From: Clostridiales bacterium
GTDB taxonomy: Bacteria > Bacillota > Clostridia > Tissierellales > Sedimentibacteraceae
NCBI GenBank assembly: GCA_003497505.1
Contig: DNNV01000187.1
Coordinates: forward strand, 1-6,656
Direction of reading: 5' to 3'
DNA: 6,656 nucleotides
Shown here: positions 1 to 5,445 of the stretch, piece by piece
Position numbering within the stretch: the first letter of the stretch is position 1
Layout: each line of letters starts with the position of its first letter
The notes under the pieces: model-generated
Told to the model about the DNA's origin: nothing
The model's input: only the letters and a program-made list of their open reading frames with translations
The model's database searches: none
Program-made: the position numbers and the translations under genes

Positions 1-324
1 CGGAATTGTCTGTTTTATTATGTCGATAAGCCCCGGATCTGCAACTATAAGCGCATCTGCACCTATTTTCGAAAGATATTTCAAATATTCCTCAACTCCG
101 ATCAAATCATCGTTGTGAGGAAATATATTCACCGTTATATTTGCTTTTCTTCCATGCTTATGGCAATACTCAACGCCCTCTTCTAAATCTTTGTCTGTAA
201 AATTTTTGCTGGCCGCTCTCATCCCCATTGATTTTCCGGCGAAATAAATTTCATCGGCACCGTATTCCACAGCCATAACCAACTTATCCGGACTTCCGGC
301 AGGCGCTAATAAATTTGGTAACAT
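1..324 (-). CDS. trhP: Peptidase U32 family protein, probable TrhP-type tRNA hydroxylation factor (N-terminal 108 residues, cut by window edge)
   Basis: The frame opens at an ATG (324) and stays open to the window edge, so the C-terminal part lies outside. The protein starts MLPNLLAPAGSPDKLVMAVE, followed by YGADEIYFAGK and, near residue 77, VNIFPHND. These are hallmark N-terminal strings of U32 'peptidases', whose LAPAG start and YGAD motif belong to a TIM-barrel-like domain. An AAGGAG site lies 6 bases upstream of the ATG, and only 11 bases separate it from the trmR stop, so the two are almost surely one operon. In Bacillus the U32 genes next to trmR (yrrN/yrrO, trhP) make 5-hydroxyuridine at tRNA position 34, which TrmR then methylates. 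That role is inferred here from family and position; other U32 proteins act on rRNA, ubiquinone synthesis or collagen. The Fe-S-type cysteines expected further on are not in the window. Membership of U32 is secure, the TrhP role likely. Confidence 0.85.
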   Translation of the reverse strand, partial: MLPNLLAPAGSPDKLVMAVEYGADEIYFAGKSMGMRAASKNFTDKDLEEGVEYCHKHGRKANITVNIFPHNDDLIGVEEYLKYLSKIGADALIVADPGLIDIIKQTIP

Positions 325-335
325 AGTTTCTCCTT

Positions 336-980
336 TTATTTTATCAATGTAACTGCCACTCCATCTCCCAGCGGGAGAACGGAAGTGACGTATCTGTCAT
401 CATGCGAAATGTATTCAAGATAGTTTCTTAAGTTTCTCACAAGGGTTTTCTTTCTTCTGACAACTAATTCATCTGTTGCTATCATGCCCTGATAAAGTAC
501 ATTGTCCGAAATGATTATACCACCCGGTTTCATTTTTTGACAGCATTTATCAAAAAATATTTTGTAGTAACTTTTTGCGGCATCAATAAATGCCATATCA
601 AATGTTCCTTCAACCGAATCCAGTATTTCTGACGCATCACCGAATCGAATATCTATATTCTTTTCAAGTCCAAAGCTTTCGACATTTTTTAATGCTTCCT
701 GATAGAATTTTTCACTTCTTTCAATGGTTACGACCTTTCCTTCTAAATTCATGACATAACTCATAAATATTGAGGAGTAGCCAACATTTGTCCCTATTTC
801 TATAATGTTTCTTGCCTTAAGCTGGTTAATAATCAGCTTGATGAATTGCCCCACTTCCTTGTGTATGATGGGAAGCTCCCTGCTCTCGCAACCTTCCCTA
901 AATTTTTGAAGCTTTTCATCTTCATCCTTTATGAGGCTATTTATATATGTGTCAATGTATTCTCTGTTTATATTGTCCAT
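336..980 (-). CDS. trmR: SAM-dependent O-methyltransferase, tRNA 5-hydroxyuridine methyltransferase TrmR (YrrM)
   Basis: This 214-residue class I methyltransferase belongs to the COMT-like family 3 O-methyltransferases. The SAM-binding motif IIEIGTNVGYSS spans residues 59-70, an acidic strand end (TIER, 85-88) should contact the SAM ribose, and GDAS lies at 114-117. D133 (FIDAAK) and D159-N160 (ISDN) occupy the positions that hold the divalent metal in COMT-like enzymes, so the enzyme looks active. Length and position between mltG and a U32 gene match Bacillus YrrM/TrmR, which methylates 5-hydroxyuridine at the tRNA wobble position to 5-methoxyuridine, widening decoding of codons ending in U, A or G. 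The start ATG has a GGAC-containing site that overlaps the mltG stop; the gap to mltG is 9 bp. A generic caffeoyl-CoA-type O-methyltransferase label would be the alternative, but the context favours TrmR. Confidence 0.88.
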   Translation of the reverse strand: MDNINREYIDTYINSLIKDEDEKLQKFREGCESRELPIIHKEVGQFIKLIINQLKARNIIEIGTNVGYSSIFMSYVMNLEGKVVTIERSEKFYQEALKNVESFGLEKNIDIRFGDASEILDSVEGTFDMAFIDAAKSYYKIFFDKCCQKMKPGGIIISDNVLYQGMIATDELVVRRKKTLVRNLRNYLEYISHDDRYVTSVLPLGDGVAVTLIK

Positions 981-989
981 TTTTTGTCC

Positions 990-2003
990 TTAATCAAGAT
1001 ATTCATTTGCAGCTTTAATATGCTCATTGTAGTCCTTTGAGAAATAGTGTGAGCCGTCTCCCTTTGCCACAAAGAACAGAAAGTCCACATCCGCAGGCTC
1101 CAGCACCGAAATTATGGATACTCTTCCCGGGGAATTTATGGGTGCCGGCGGAAGTCCCTTGATAATATATGTGTTGAATGGTGAATCTATAGCAATATCA
1201 TCGTAGGTGAGCCTTTCCTTCCATACGCCGTGAGCGTAATTTACCGTTGCGCAGGACTGCAGCTTCATATCTATGTCCAGCCTGTTCAGGAATACTGCCG
1301 CAACCTCATCTCTTTCTTCATCCAGCAGAGCCTCCTTTTCAACAATGCTTGCAAGATTTATAACTTCCTGAAAGCTTAGCTTTGAGTCTTTCATTCTCGG
1401 CTTTATTTCATTTACATAAAATTTATCGAACTGTGAAAGCAGCACTTTCACTATATCCTCCTCCGAGGAATTTTTATATACATTGTATGTGTCAGGCATC
1501 AGATATCCCTGTAAGCTTTCTATGCCTGGATTATCCTTTAGAAACTCAAACTCAAATGCTCCCGGATTATTCATAATCTCAATAAGCCTGTCGTAGCTCA
1601 GTCCAAGCTGATCGGACATTGCCTTTGCGGCATCTTCTATGGTCAATCCTTCAATAATCGTTATATTGGCAGTATTTCCCGAAGCTCCGCCTTTCGTAAG
1701 CGCATCAAGTAATTCATCAACGCTCATGCTTTTTGACAGGATGTAGGTTCCTGCCTTAAGATGACTGTCCATGCCTGTTTTCTTAGCATAATATTTAAAT
1801 ATCCTCACATTTTTTATCAAATTTTTTTCATGCAATACCTGCGCCACATCATTTGTTGTACTTCCTAAAGGTATTTCTGTCGTAATTTCAGTATTATCAT
1901 TTCTGTCCACTGCTTCAAGGTTTCCGTTTATGTAGCCGTTTCCAAAAAAATAAACAGCTGCAGCAACAGCCGCAATAACAAGGACAGTAATTAATTTTTT
2001 CAT
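990..2003 (-). CDS. mltG: Endolytic murein transglycosylase MltG (YceG-like)
   Basis: MltG is a membrane-anchored lytic transglycosylase that cuts nascent glycan strands inside the chain and is thought to terminate peptidoglycan polymerisation. This 337-residue protein starts MKKLIT and has one hydrophobic segment (about residues 4-20), with the rest predicted outside the cell. A LysM-like region follows (about 40-105, including LKAGTY), then the YceG domain with EGLTIEDAA (118-126), YLMPDTYNV (167-175), the ASIVEKE motif (218-224) holding the catalytic glutamate (E222 or E224 by comparison with E218 of the E. coli enzyme), and GLPPAPINSPG (283-293). A TTG at 2015 could add four residues, but its codons are themselves the GGAGG ribosome binding site, so ATG 2003 is the real start. 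A promoter lies just upstream, making this the first gene of the mltG-trmR-U32 operon. Length is normal and motifs are intact. Confidence 0.95.
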   Translation of the reverse strand: MKKLITVLVIAAVAAAVYFFGNGYINGNLEAVDRNDNTEITTEIPLGSTTNDVAQVLHEKNLIKNVRIFKYYAKKTGMDSHLKAGTYILSKSMSVDELLDALTKGGASGNTANITIIEGLTIEDAAKAMSDQLGLSYDRLIEIMNNPGAFEFEFLKDNPGIESLQGYLMPDTYNVYKNSSEEDIVKVLLSQFDKFYVNEIKPRMKDSKLSFQEVINLASIVEKEALLDEERDEVAAVFLNRLDIDMKLQSCATVNYAHGVWKERLTYDDIAIDSPFNTYIIKGLPPAPINSPGRVSIISVLEPADVDFLFFVAKGDGSHYFSKDYNEHIKAANEYLD

Positions 2004-2008
2004 AAGGT

Positions 2009-2013
2009 CCTCC
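2009..2013 (-). promoter_or_regulatory. Ribosome binding site of mltG
   Basis: GGAGG on the minus strand, 5 bases before the ATG at 2003. It decides the start: the longer reading from a TTG at 2015 would place this Shine-Dalgarno inside the coding sequence. Confidence 0.8.
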
Positions 2014-2035
2014 AATTATATTCAAAATCCATTAA

Positions 2036-2064
2036 ATTATACATCTTTTAGCTTATAATTACAA
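2036..2064 (-). promoter_or_regulatory. Sigma-A type promoter of the mltG-trmR-U32 operon
   Basis: On the minus strand the -35 box is TTGTAA (2064-2059, 4 of 6 matches to TTGACA) and the -10 box is TATAAT (2041-2036, 6 of 6), with the ideal 17-base spacer. Transcription would begin near 2029, giving a leader of about 26 bases that contains only the ribosome binding site. It lies back to back with the promoter of the plus-strand gene, and shows that mltG is not simply read through from rnj. Confidence 0.72.
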
Positions 2065-2082
2065 TAAAAAAAACTTTTTATG

Positions 2083-2112
2083 TGAATAATAAAAATGATT
2101 ATTGCTATAATA
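2083..2112 (+). promoter_or_regulatory. Promoter of the small plus-strand gene; sigma-A (extended -10) or sigma-G type
   Basis: TGCTATAAT (2103-2111) is a perfect -10 hexamer with an extended TGn. The upstream hexamer fits sigma-A poorly. TGAATA (2083-2088), a 17-base spacer and TATAATA (2106-2112) however match the forespore sigma-G pattern (TGAATA, 17-18 bases, CATACTA) in all six -35 bases and five of seven -10 bases. Both readings put the transcript start near 2118-2120, upstream of the ATG at 2175. Which sigma factor is used cannot be settled from sequence. Confidence 0.5.
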
Positions 2113-2160
2113 ATAATGTTTATTACTTTCATGAGAGGGTTGGTTCTATTGGACTTGGAA

Positions 2161-2166
2161 AGAGGA
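2161..2166 (+). promoter_or_regulatory. Ribosome binding site of the 78-residue protein gene
   Basis: AGAGGA, 8 bases before the ATG at 2175. It supports ATG 2175 over the far-upstream GTG at 2082, which has no Shine-Dalgarno and overlaps the promoter. Confidence 0.6.
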
Positions 2167-2174
2167 AACAGAAC

Positions 2175-2411
2175 ATGAGTAACACTCCTAAAGATATAAA
2201 TGAAAGAAAAATTGATAAGTTAAGTGAAGCTAAAATCAAGAGAGACGGAAGTTTTCAATTAGGTCATGAAATAAGGAACAAACTTGAACCGGATTTGAGT
2301 ATTCTTTCCAAAAAAGAGAATACAAAAATGGCCGACAAAAAAATTGTTAACAACAAAACGTCTCAGTTCAAGCCCATGATGGGCGTTGACTTTCACATGA
2401 TCAAAAAATAA
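2175..2411 (+). CDS. Small lysine-rich hydrophilic protein, unknown function (78 residues)
   Basis: I do not recognise this protein. It is the only plus-strand gene in the window and reads away from mltG. From ATG 2175 it gives 78 residues, with 15 Lys and 3 Arg against 11 Asp/Glu, no Cys or Trp, and no membrane segment or signal peptide. The first two thirds look helical or disordered, and it ends MMGVDFHMIKK. Codon use (AGA, ATA, AAA, GAA) matches the neighbours. It has its own promoter, a ribosome binding site and a hairpin 18 bases after the stop, so it looks like a complete single-gene unit. The frame extends up to a GTG at 2082, but that start lies inside the promoter. Small, basic, Cys/Trp-free, single-gene and with a sigma-G-like promoter is the profile of minor spore proteins; this is inference only, and no SASP signature or germination-protease site was found. 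Confidence 0.6.
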   Translation: MSNTPKDINERKIDKLSEAKIKRDGSFQLGHEIRNKLEPDLSILSKKENTKMADKKIVNNKTSQFKPMMGVDFHMIKK

Positions 2412-2429
2412 TTGAAGTAATAAACAAAT

Positions 2430-2459
2430 AAGCAGCCGGCGAAATATCGCCGGCTGCTT
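2430..2459. terminator. Strong hairpin, shared bidirectional terminator between the small gene and rnj
   Basis: A perfect 13-bp, GC-rich stem (AAGCAGCCGGCGA, 2430-2442, against 2447-2459) closes a 4-base loop. Read on the minus strand, as the end of the fur-rnj transcript, it is followed by U-rich TTATTTGTTTATT sequence. Read on the plus strand it follows the small gene's stop by 18 bases but has only a short T tail. It separates two convergent genes, the usual place for a two-way terminator. Confidence 0.8.
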
Positions 2460-2475
2460 TCCTATGCGCAGTTTC

Positions 2476-2520
2476 GTTCACAGATTTGCCTACTCGCTAC
2501 CGCTCATGCAAATCTGGAAC
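2476..2520. repeat. Palindromic intergenic element (imperfect 13-bp stem, 18-base loop)
   Basis: GTTC (2476-2479) plus CAGATTTGC (2481-2489) pair with GCAAATCTG (2508-2516) plus GAAC (2517-2520), leaving a single unpaired base at 2480. The loop is rich in CTC/GCTC steps. A second, weaker inverted pair (CCTGT 2554-2558 with ACAGG 2570-2574) lies closer to the rnj stop. The 124 bases between rnj and its terminator hold no credible gene, and their composition differs from the flanks. It may be a dispersed REP-like element or part of a structured rnj 3' UTR; copy number cannot be seen here. Confidence 0.5.
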
Positions 2521-2583
2521 TCATCGCGTTTGACTCACTACAATTTCTTTCTCCCTGTCGGTCGGAAAAACAGGTTAGGGATA

Positions 2584-4290
2584 CTAGAATTCAAAATTGT
2601 TCATATCCGTCATTTCTTCGGGTTTAACTTCTACAATTATAGGCAGAATCATTGGATTTCTTTTGATTTTCTCATAAATGAAGCTGCTCAATGCGTCCTT
2701 TATGGACATTTTAATGTTATTCCATTCTCTGACGTTTGTTTCTTCACATTTTGTAAGTGCTTTTCTTACCACTGTCTTGGACTCTTCAATCAAGTCAATG
2801 TTTTCTCTCACGTATATGAAGCCTCTTGAAACTATTTCAGGTCCTGAAAGTACCTTGCCTGTTCCTCTTTCTGTTGCAAGTACTACAATTATCAATCCGT
2901 TTTCGGATAAAAGCTTTCTGTCGCGAAGAACTATATTTCCAACGTCTCCTACGCCAAGTCCGTCCACCAGTATGTTGCCGGACGTAACAGTGCCGTTTAT
3001 TGCGATTGTTTTTGACGTGAGCTCAATTACATCACCGTTCTTGCCTATTATTGTATTGCTCTCTGCAACTCCCAGCTCATGTGCCAGCTTTGAATGCTGC
3101 ATCAGATGCCTGTATTCGCCGTGAACAGGGATGAAAAATTTCGGCTTTAGCAGAGAAAGCATGATTTTCAGCTCTTCTCTCCTTGCGTGGCCTGAAACGT
3201 GAACCTGAGTCAAGGCATCATAAAGAACATTGGCTCCTTTTTCATAAAGCATATTGATTACCCTTGAAACGGTTTTTTCATTTCCCGGTATTGGGTTTGC
3301 TGATATAATAACCAAGTCACCCTGCTTTATCTGCACCTTTTTATGGTCGCTGTTTGCCATTCTTGTGAGTGCAGACATGGGCTCGCCCTGGCTGCCTGTG
3401 GTTATTATTACAATTTCATTATCCTTATAACCCTTAAGCTCATTTACATGAATCAGCGTTCCTTCAGGCACATTCAGATAGCCTAAATCCTGAGAAACCT
3501 TCACGGCATTTACCATACTTTTTCCTGATATGGCAACTTTTCTGCCGTTTGCAACGCCGGCGTCAATAATTTGCTGCAATCTGTGTATGTTTGACGCAAA
3601 TGATGCGACTATTATTCTTGAATCGGAATTTTTGAAAATTTCCATGAATTTCTGTCCTATAACTTTTTCCGATTCTGTAAATCCGGCTCTTTCCACATTT
3701 GTGCTGTCTGACATGGCAAGCAGCACACCTTTTCTGCCAAGCTCCGCCATTTTTCCGAGATCCATTACCTCTTCGTTAATTGGCGTATAGTCAATTTTAA
3801 AGTCTCCTGTATGCACAACCATACCTATAGGCGTATCAATTGCAAATGATACGGCATCAGGAATACTGTGGTTATTTCGTATGAATGTTACCTTGAAGCA
3901 TCCCAAATTAATGGTTGAACCTGCCTCCACCACATTCAGCTGCGCATCTTCAATTTTATGCTCTAAAAGCTTGTTTTCCACAAGTCCAAGAGTAAGTCTC
4001 GTTCCATAAATGGGAACATTTATTTTTTTCAGCAAGTAGGGAATAGAGCCTATATGGTCTTCGTGACCGTGTGTCAGGCATATACCCTTTATTTTGTCTT
4101 TGTTTTTAATTAAATACGTTATATCAGGTATTACTATATCAATACCCAGCATTTCATCTTCCGGAAACGACATTCCGCAGTCAATAACAATGATGTTTGA
4201 ACCATATTCAATGACTGTCATATTTTTTCCGATTTCCCCCAGTCCTCCCAGAGGTATTACTTTAAGCTTGTGTTTCTTTTCTGTTGCCAT
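2584..4290 (-). CDS. rnj: Ribonuclease J (metallo-beta-lactamase/beta-CASP exo- and endoribonuclease)
   Basis: RNase J degrades and matures RNA from 5' ends and internally; in Gram-positive bacteria it is a central mRNA-decay and rRNA-processing enzyme. The 568-residue product has the full fold: HGHEDH zinc motif at 74-79, H141 (NNHSIPD), HTGDFKID at 160-167 with metal ligand D163, SDSTN at 194-198, beta-CASP SFASN at 230-234, HVSGHA at 364-369 and PVHGEYRH at 388-395, then the C-terminal domain from about 460. All catalytic residues are present, so it should be an active, J1-like enzyme. The start at 4290 (MATEKK) was chosen because AAGGAG lies 7 bases upstream; an ATG at 4296 is too close to it, and an ORF start at 4344 is only read-through into fur. 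It overlaps the end of fur by 29 bp in another frame, suggesting translational coupling. The stop is followed by the palindromic element and the terminator. Confidence 0.97.
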   Translation of the reverse strand: MATEKKHKLKVIPLGGLGEIGKNMTVIEYGSNIIVIDCGMSFPEDEMLGIDIVIPDITYLIKNKDKIKGICLTHGHEDHIGSIPYLLKKINVPIYGTRLTLGLVENKLLEHKIEDAQLNVVEAGSTINLGCFKVTFIRNNHSIPDAVSFAIDTPIGMVVHTGDFKIDYTPINEEVMDLGKMAELGRKGVLLAMSDSTNVERAGFTESEKVIGQKFMEIFKNSDSRIIVASFASNIHRLQQIIDAGVANGRKVAISGKSMVNAVKVSQDLGYLNVPEGTLIHVNELKGYKDNEIVIITTGSQGEPMSALTRMANSDHKKVQIKQGDLVIISANPIPGNEKTVSRVINMLYEKGANVLYDALTQVHVSGHARREELKIMLSLLKPKFFIPVHGEYRHLMQHSKLAHELGVAESNTIIGKNGDVIELTSKTIAINGTVTSGNILVDGLGVGDVGNIVLRDRKLLSENGLIIVVLATERGTGKVLSGPEIVSRGFIYVRENIDLIEESKTVVRKALTKCEETNVREWNNIKMSIKDALSSFIYEKIKRNPMILPIIVEVKPEEMTDMNNFEF

Positions 4291-4741
4291 TTTCATTCTC
4301 CTTATTTCTGCATTGACTACAGATTCCGGTGAATTTGACCACATGATTTAATATTTCAAAATTGTATTGTTTTTCAATAATTTCTTCCAATGAGTTCATC
4401 AGGTCTTCCTTGACCTCGATTATTTCTCCGCATTTTTTGCATACCAAATGATGATGTTGATGAATTTCATTGCTGTTCGGCGACAATATCTCATATCTCG
4501 AGCAGCCGTCATCAAAGTTATGCTTGTAAACCAGCCCTGTTTCCTCGAAAAGCTGAAGGGTTCTGTAAATAGTGGCAATTCCCATCTTGGGGTTCTTATG
4601 CTTTATAAGCTCATAGATTTCTTCAGTGCTTAAATGCTTATCTTTATTTTCAGCCAGTATATCATACACTAAAATTCTCTGAGTTGTAGATTTGTACCCT
4701 TTATCCTCAAGTATCTTAATTAAATGATCTGATCCGTTCAT
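4262..4741 (-). CDS. fur: Fur-family metal-dependent transcriptional regulator
   Basis: This 159-residue protein has an N-terminal winged helix (TTQRILVYDIL, 19-29; recognition-helix region MGIATIYRTLQLFEETGLV, 53-71) and a C-terminal dimerisation domain. The metal-rich HQHHH lies at 94-98, and two CxxC pairs, C101/C104 and C141/C144, should bind a structural zinc. H36, E84, H96/H98, E110 and H133 fall where regulatory metal ligands sit in the family. Glutamate at 84 and 110, where PerR has aspartates, speaks against peroxide-sensing PerR; Fe-type Fur and Zn-type Zur cannot be told apart. The tail past residue 145 (KENENGNRKETQA) is hydrophilic and encodes the rnj ribosome binding site and start in another frame. 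AAGGGG precedes the start, 21 bp after the DUF1292 stop. The family is certain, the metal is not. Confidence 0.9.
   Translation of the reverse strand: MNGSDHLIKILEDKGYKSTTQRILVYDILAENKDKHLSTEEIYELIKHKNPKMGIATIYRTLQLFEETGLVYKHNFDDGCSRYEILSPNSNEIHQHHHLVCKKCGEIIEVKEDLMNSLEEIIEKQYNFEILNHVVKFTGICSQCRNKENENGNRKETQA
4298..4303 (-). promoter_or_regulatory. Ribosome binding site of rnj, inside the fur-family coding sequence
   Basis: AAGGAG on the minus strand, 7 bases before ATG 4290 and within the last codons of the upstream gene. It fixes the rnj start and means translating ribosomes of the upstream gene run over the rnj initiation site. Confidence 0.8.
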
Positions 4742-4762
4742 AATTTCACCCCTTGACAGGCA

Positions 4763-5008
4763 TTAAATTAAATCATCTGCTATGCCTTCATATATTTCCA
4801 TAACTTCCTTGATTTCTTCCTCGTCTTCGACTTTTACCAATATTCCGTTTCCGTCATCAGCTTCCTCTACATAATAAATCATACCCTCATCCGAGTTAAT
4901 TTCATGAAGAACTGCATATAAAGTGTCATCAATATGAAAGGTAGCCTCCACAACAAGCTTCTCGGTCTTACCGTCTTCATTTACCAATTCAATTATGTTC
5001 TCTTCCAT
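4763..5008 (-). CDS. DUF1292 family protein (YrzB-like), small acidic
   Basis: An 81-residue protein, 26 of whose residues are Asp or Glu, with no signal peptide or membrane segment. It matches the DUF1292 pattern: opening ENIIELVNEDG, FHIDDTLYAVL in the middle, YYVEEADD, and a closing EEEIKEVMEIYEGI. The function is unknown across the family. The gene constantly sits beside ruvX and ireB in Firmicutes (yrzB in Bacillus), which suggests a housekeeping role but does not define it. A GAGGAG site lies 7 bases ahead of the ATG and overlaps the ruvX stop; the ruvX gap is only 2 bp. Confidence 0.92.
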   Translation of the reverse strand: MEENIIELVNEDGKTEKLVVEATFHIDDTLYAVLHEINSDEGMIYYVEEADDGNGILVKVEDEEEIKEVMEIYEGIADDLI

Positions 5009-5010
5009 AT

Positions 5011-5436
5011 TTAGCTCCTCTGTAATTTAGTACGCTGCATATAACCTGACAGAATATGAACTGCGGCTAATTTATCTATTACTTCTTTTCTTTTCTTTCT
5101 TTTAACATCGGCATCTATCAGCATTCTTTCCGATATTGACGTGGTAAATCTCTCATCCTCAAGCTCAACAGGCAAATCAATGTGGTTTTTTAATTTTTCC
5201 AGAAAGCTCAGAACCTTTTCTCCCTGTATGCCCACAGTACCGTCAAGCATTTTGGGAAGTCCCGCAACTATTTTGGTAACCTTGTATTCGTCTATTATTT
5301 TCTTCAGCTCGTTGATATCATTTTTAATATTCGTCCTTTTAACCGTAGTTACTCCCTGTGCCGTAATCATCAACAAATCACTGACAGCAACTCCGATTGT
5401 TCTGTCTCCCACATCAAGGCCCATCAATCTTTCCAT
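5011..5436 (-). CDS. ruvX: RuvX/YqgF family Holliday-junction resolvase-like nuclease
   Basis: The 141-residue product has an RNase H-like fold. GLDVGDRTIGVAVSD (6-20) carries the first acidic residue D8, GLPKMLDGT (59-67) is a family signature, EDERFTT (93-99) carries E95, and DKLAAVHILSGYM (121-133) carries D121. With all three acids kept it should be an active nuclease. Family members resolve branched DNA or, in some bacteria, help mature the 16S rRNA 3'/5' ends; the latter would fit the nearby RNase J. Start ATG 5436 gives the normal family length (about 140). A frame extension to 5502 runs back into the reductase gene and has no family match. The GAGGT site overlaps the TGA of the upstream reductase gene (gap 7 bp), so coupled translation is likely. 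Confidence 0.95.
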   Translation of the reverse strand: MERLMGLDVGDRTIGVAVSDLLMITAQGVTTVKRTNIKNDINELKKIIDEYKVTKIVAGLPKMLDGTVGIQGEKVLSFLEKLKNHIDLPVELEDERFTTSISERMLIDADVKRKKRKEVIDKLAAVHILSGYMQRTKLQRS

Positions 5437-5440
5437 AGAT

Positions 5441-5445
5441 ACCTC
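5441..5445 (-). promoter_or_regulatory. Ribosome binding site of ruvX overlapping the upstream stop
   Basis: GAGGT on the minus strand, 4 bases before ATG 5436, sharing bases with the TGA (5446-5444) of the aldo/keto reductase gene. It supports the 141-residue start and translational coupling. Confidence 0.6.

Noticed and set aside
2082..2174. N-terminal extension of the small plus-strand protein from a GTG at 2082
   Set aside because: It overlaps the likely promoter, has no ribosome binding site, and is Asn/Tyr-rich as expected from AT-rich spacer.
2464..2829. Plus-strand frame of 121 codons
   Set aside because: It runs through the palindromic spacer and antisense to the RNase J C-terminus. 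It has no ribosome binding site or family resemblance.
2678..3124. Plus-strand frame of 148 codons antisense to rnj
   Set aside because: It is an antisense shadow with Ser/Leu/Phe-rich composition, explained by the strong coding signal on the other strand. The same holds for the plus-strand frames near 846, 1382, 3530, 4094, 4448, 5141 and 5780.
4291..4344. Longer RNase J start giving 18 extra residues
   Set aside because: It runs back into fur coding sequence and has no Shine-Dalgarno. AAGGAG is correctly spaced for ATG 4290, and family members start near the MATEKKHKLK-like segment.
4751..4783. Short inverted repeat GGCAT/ATGCC ahead of the fur-family gene as a possible operator
   Set aside because: The arms are only 5 bp, overlap the DUF1292 3' end and do not match a Fur, Zur or PerR box.
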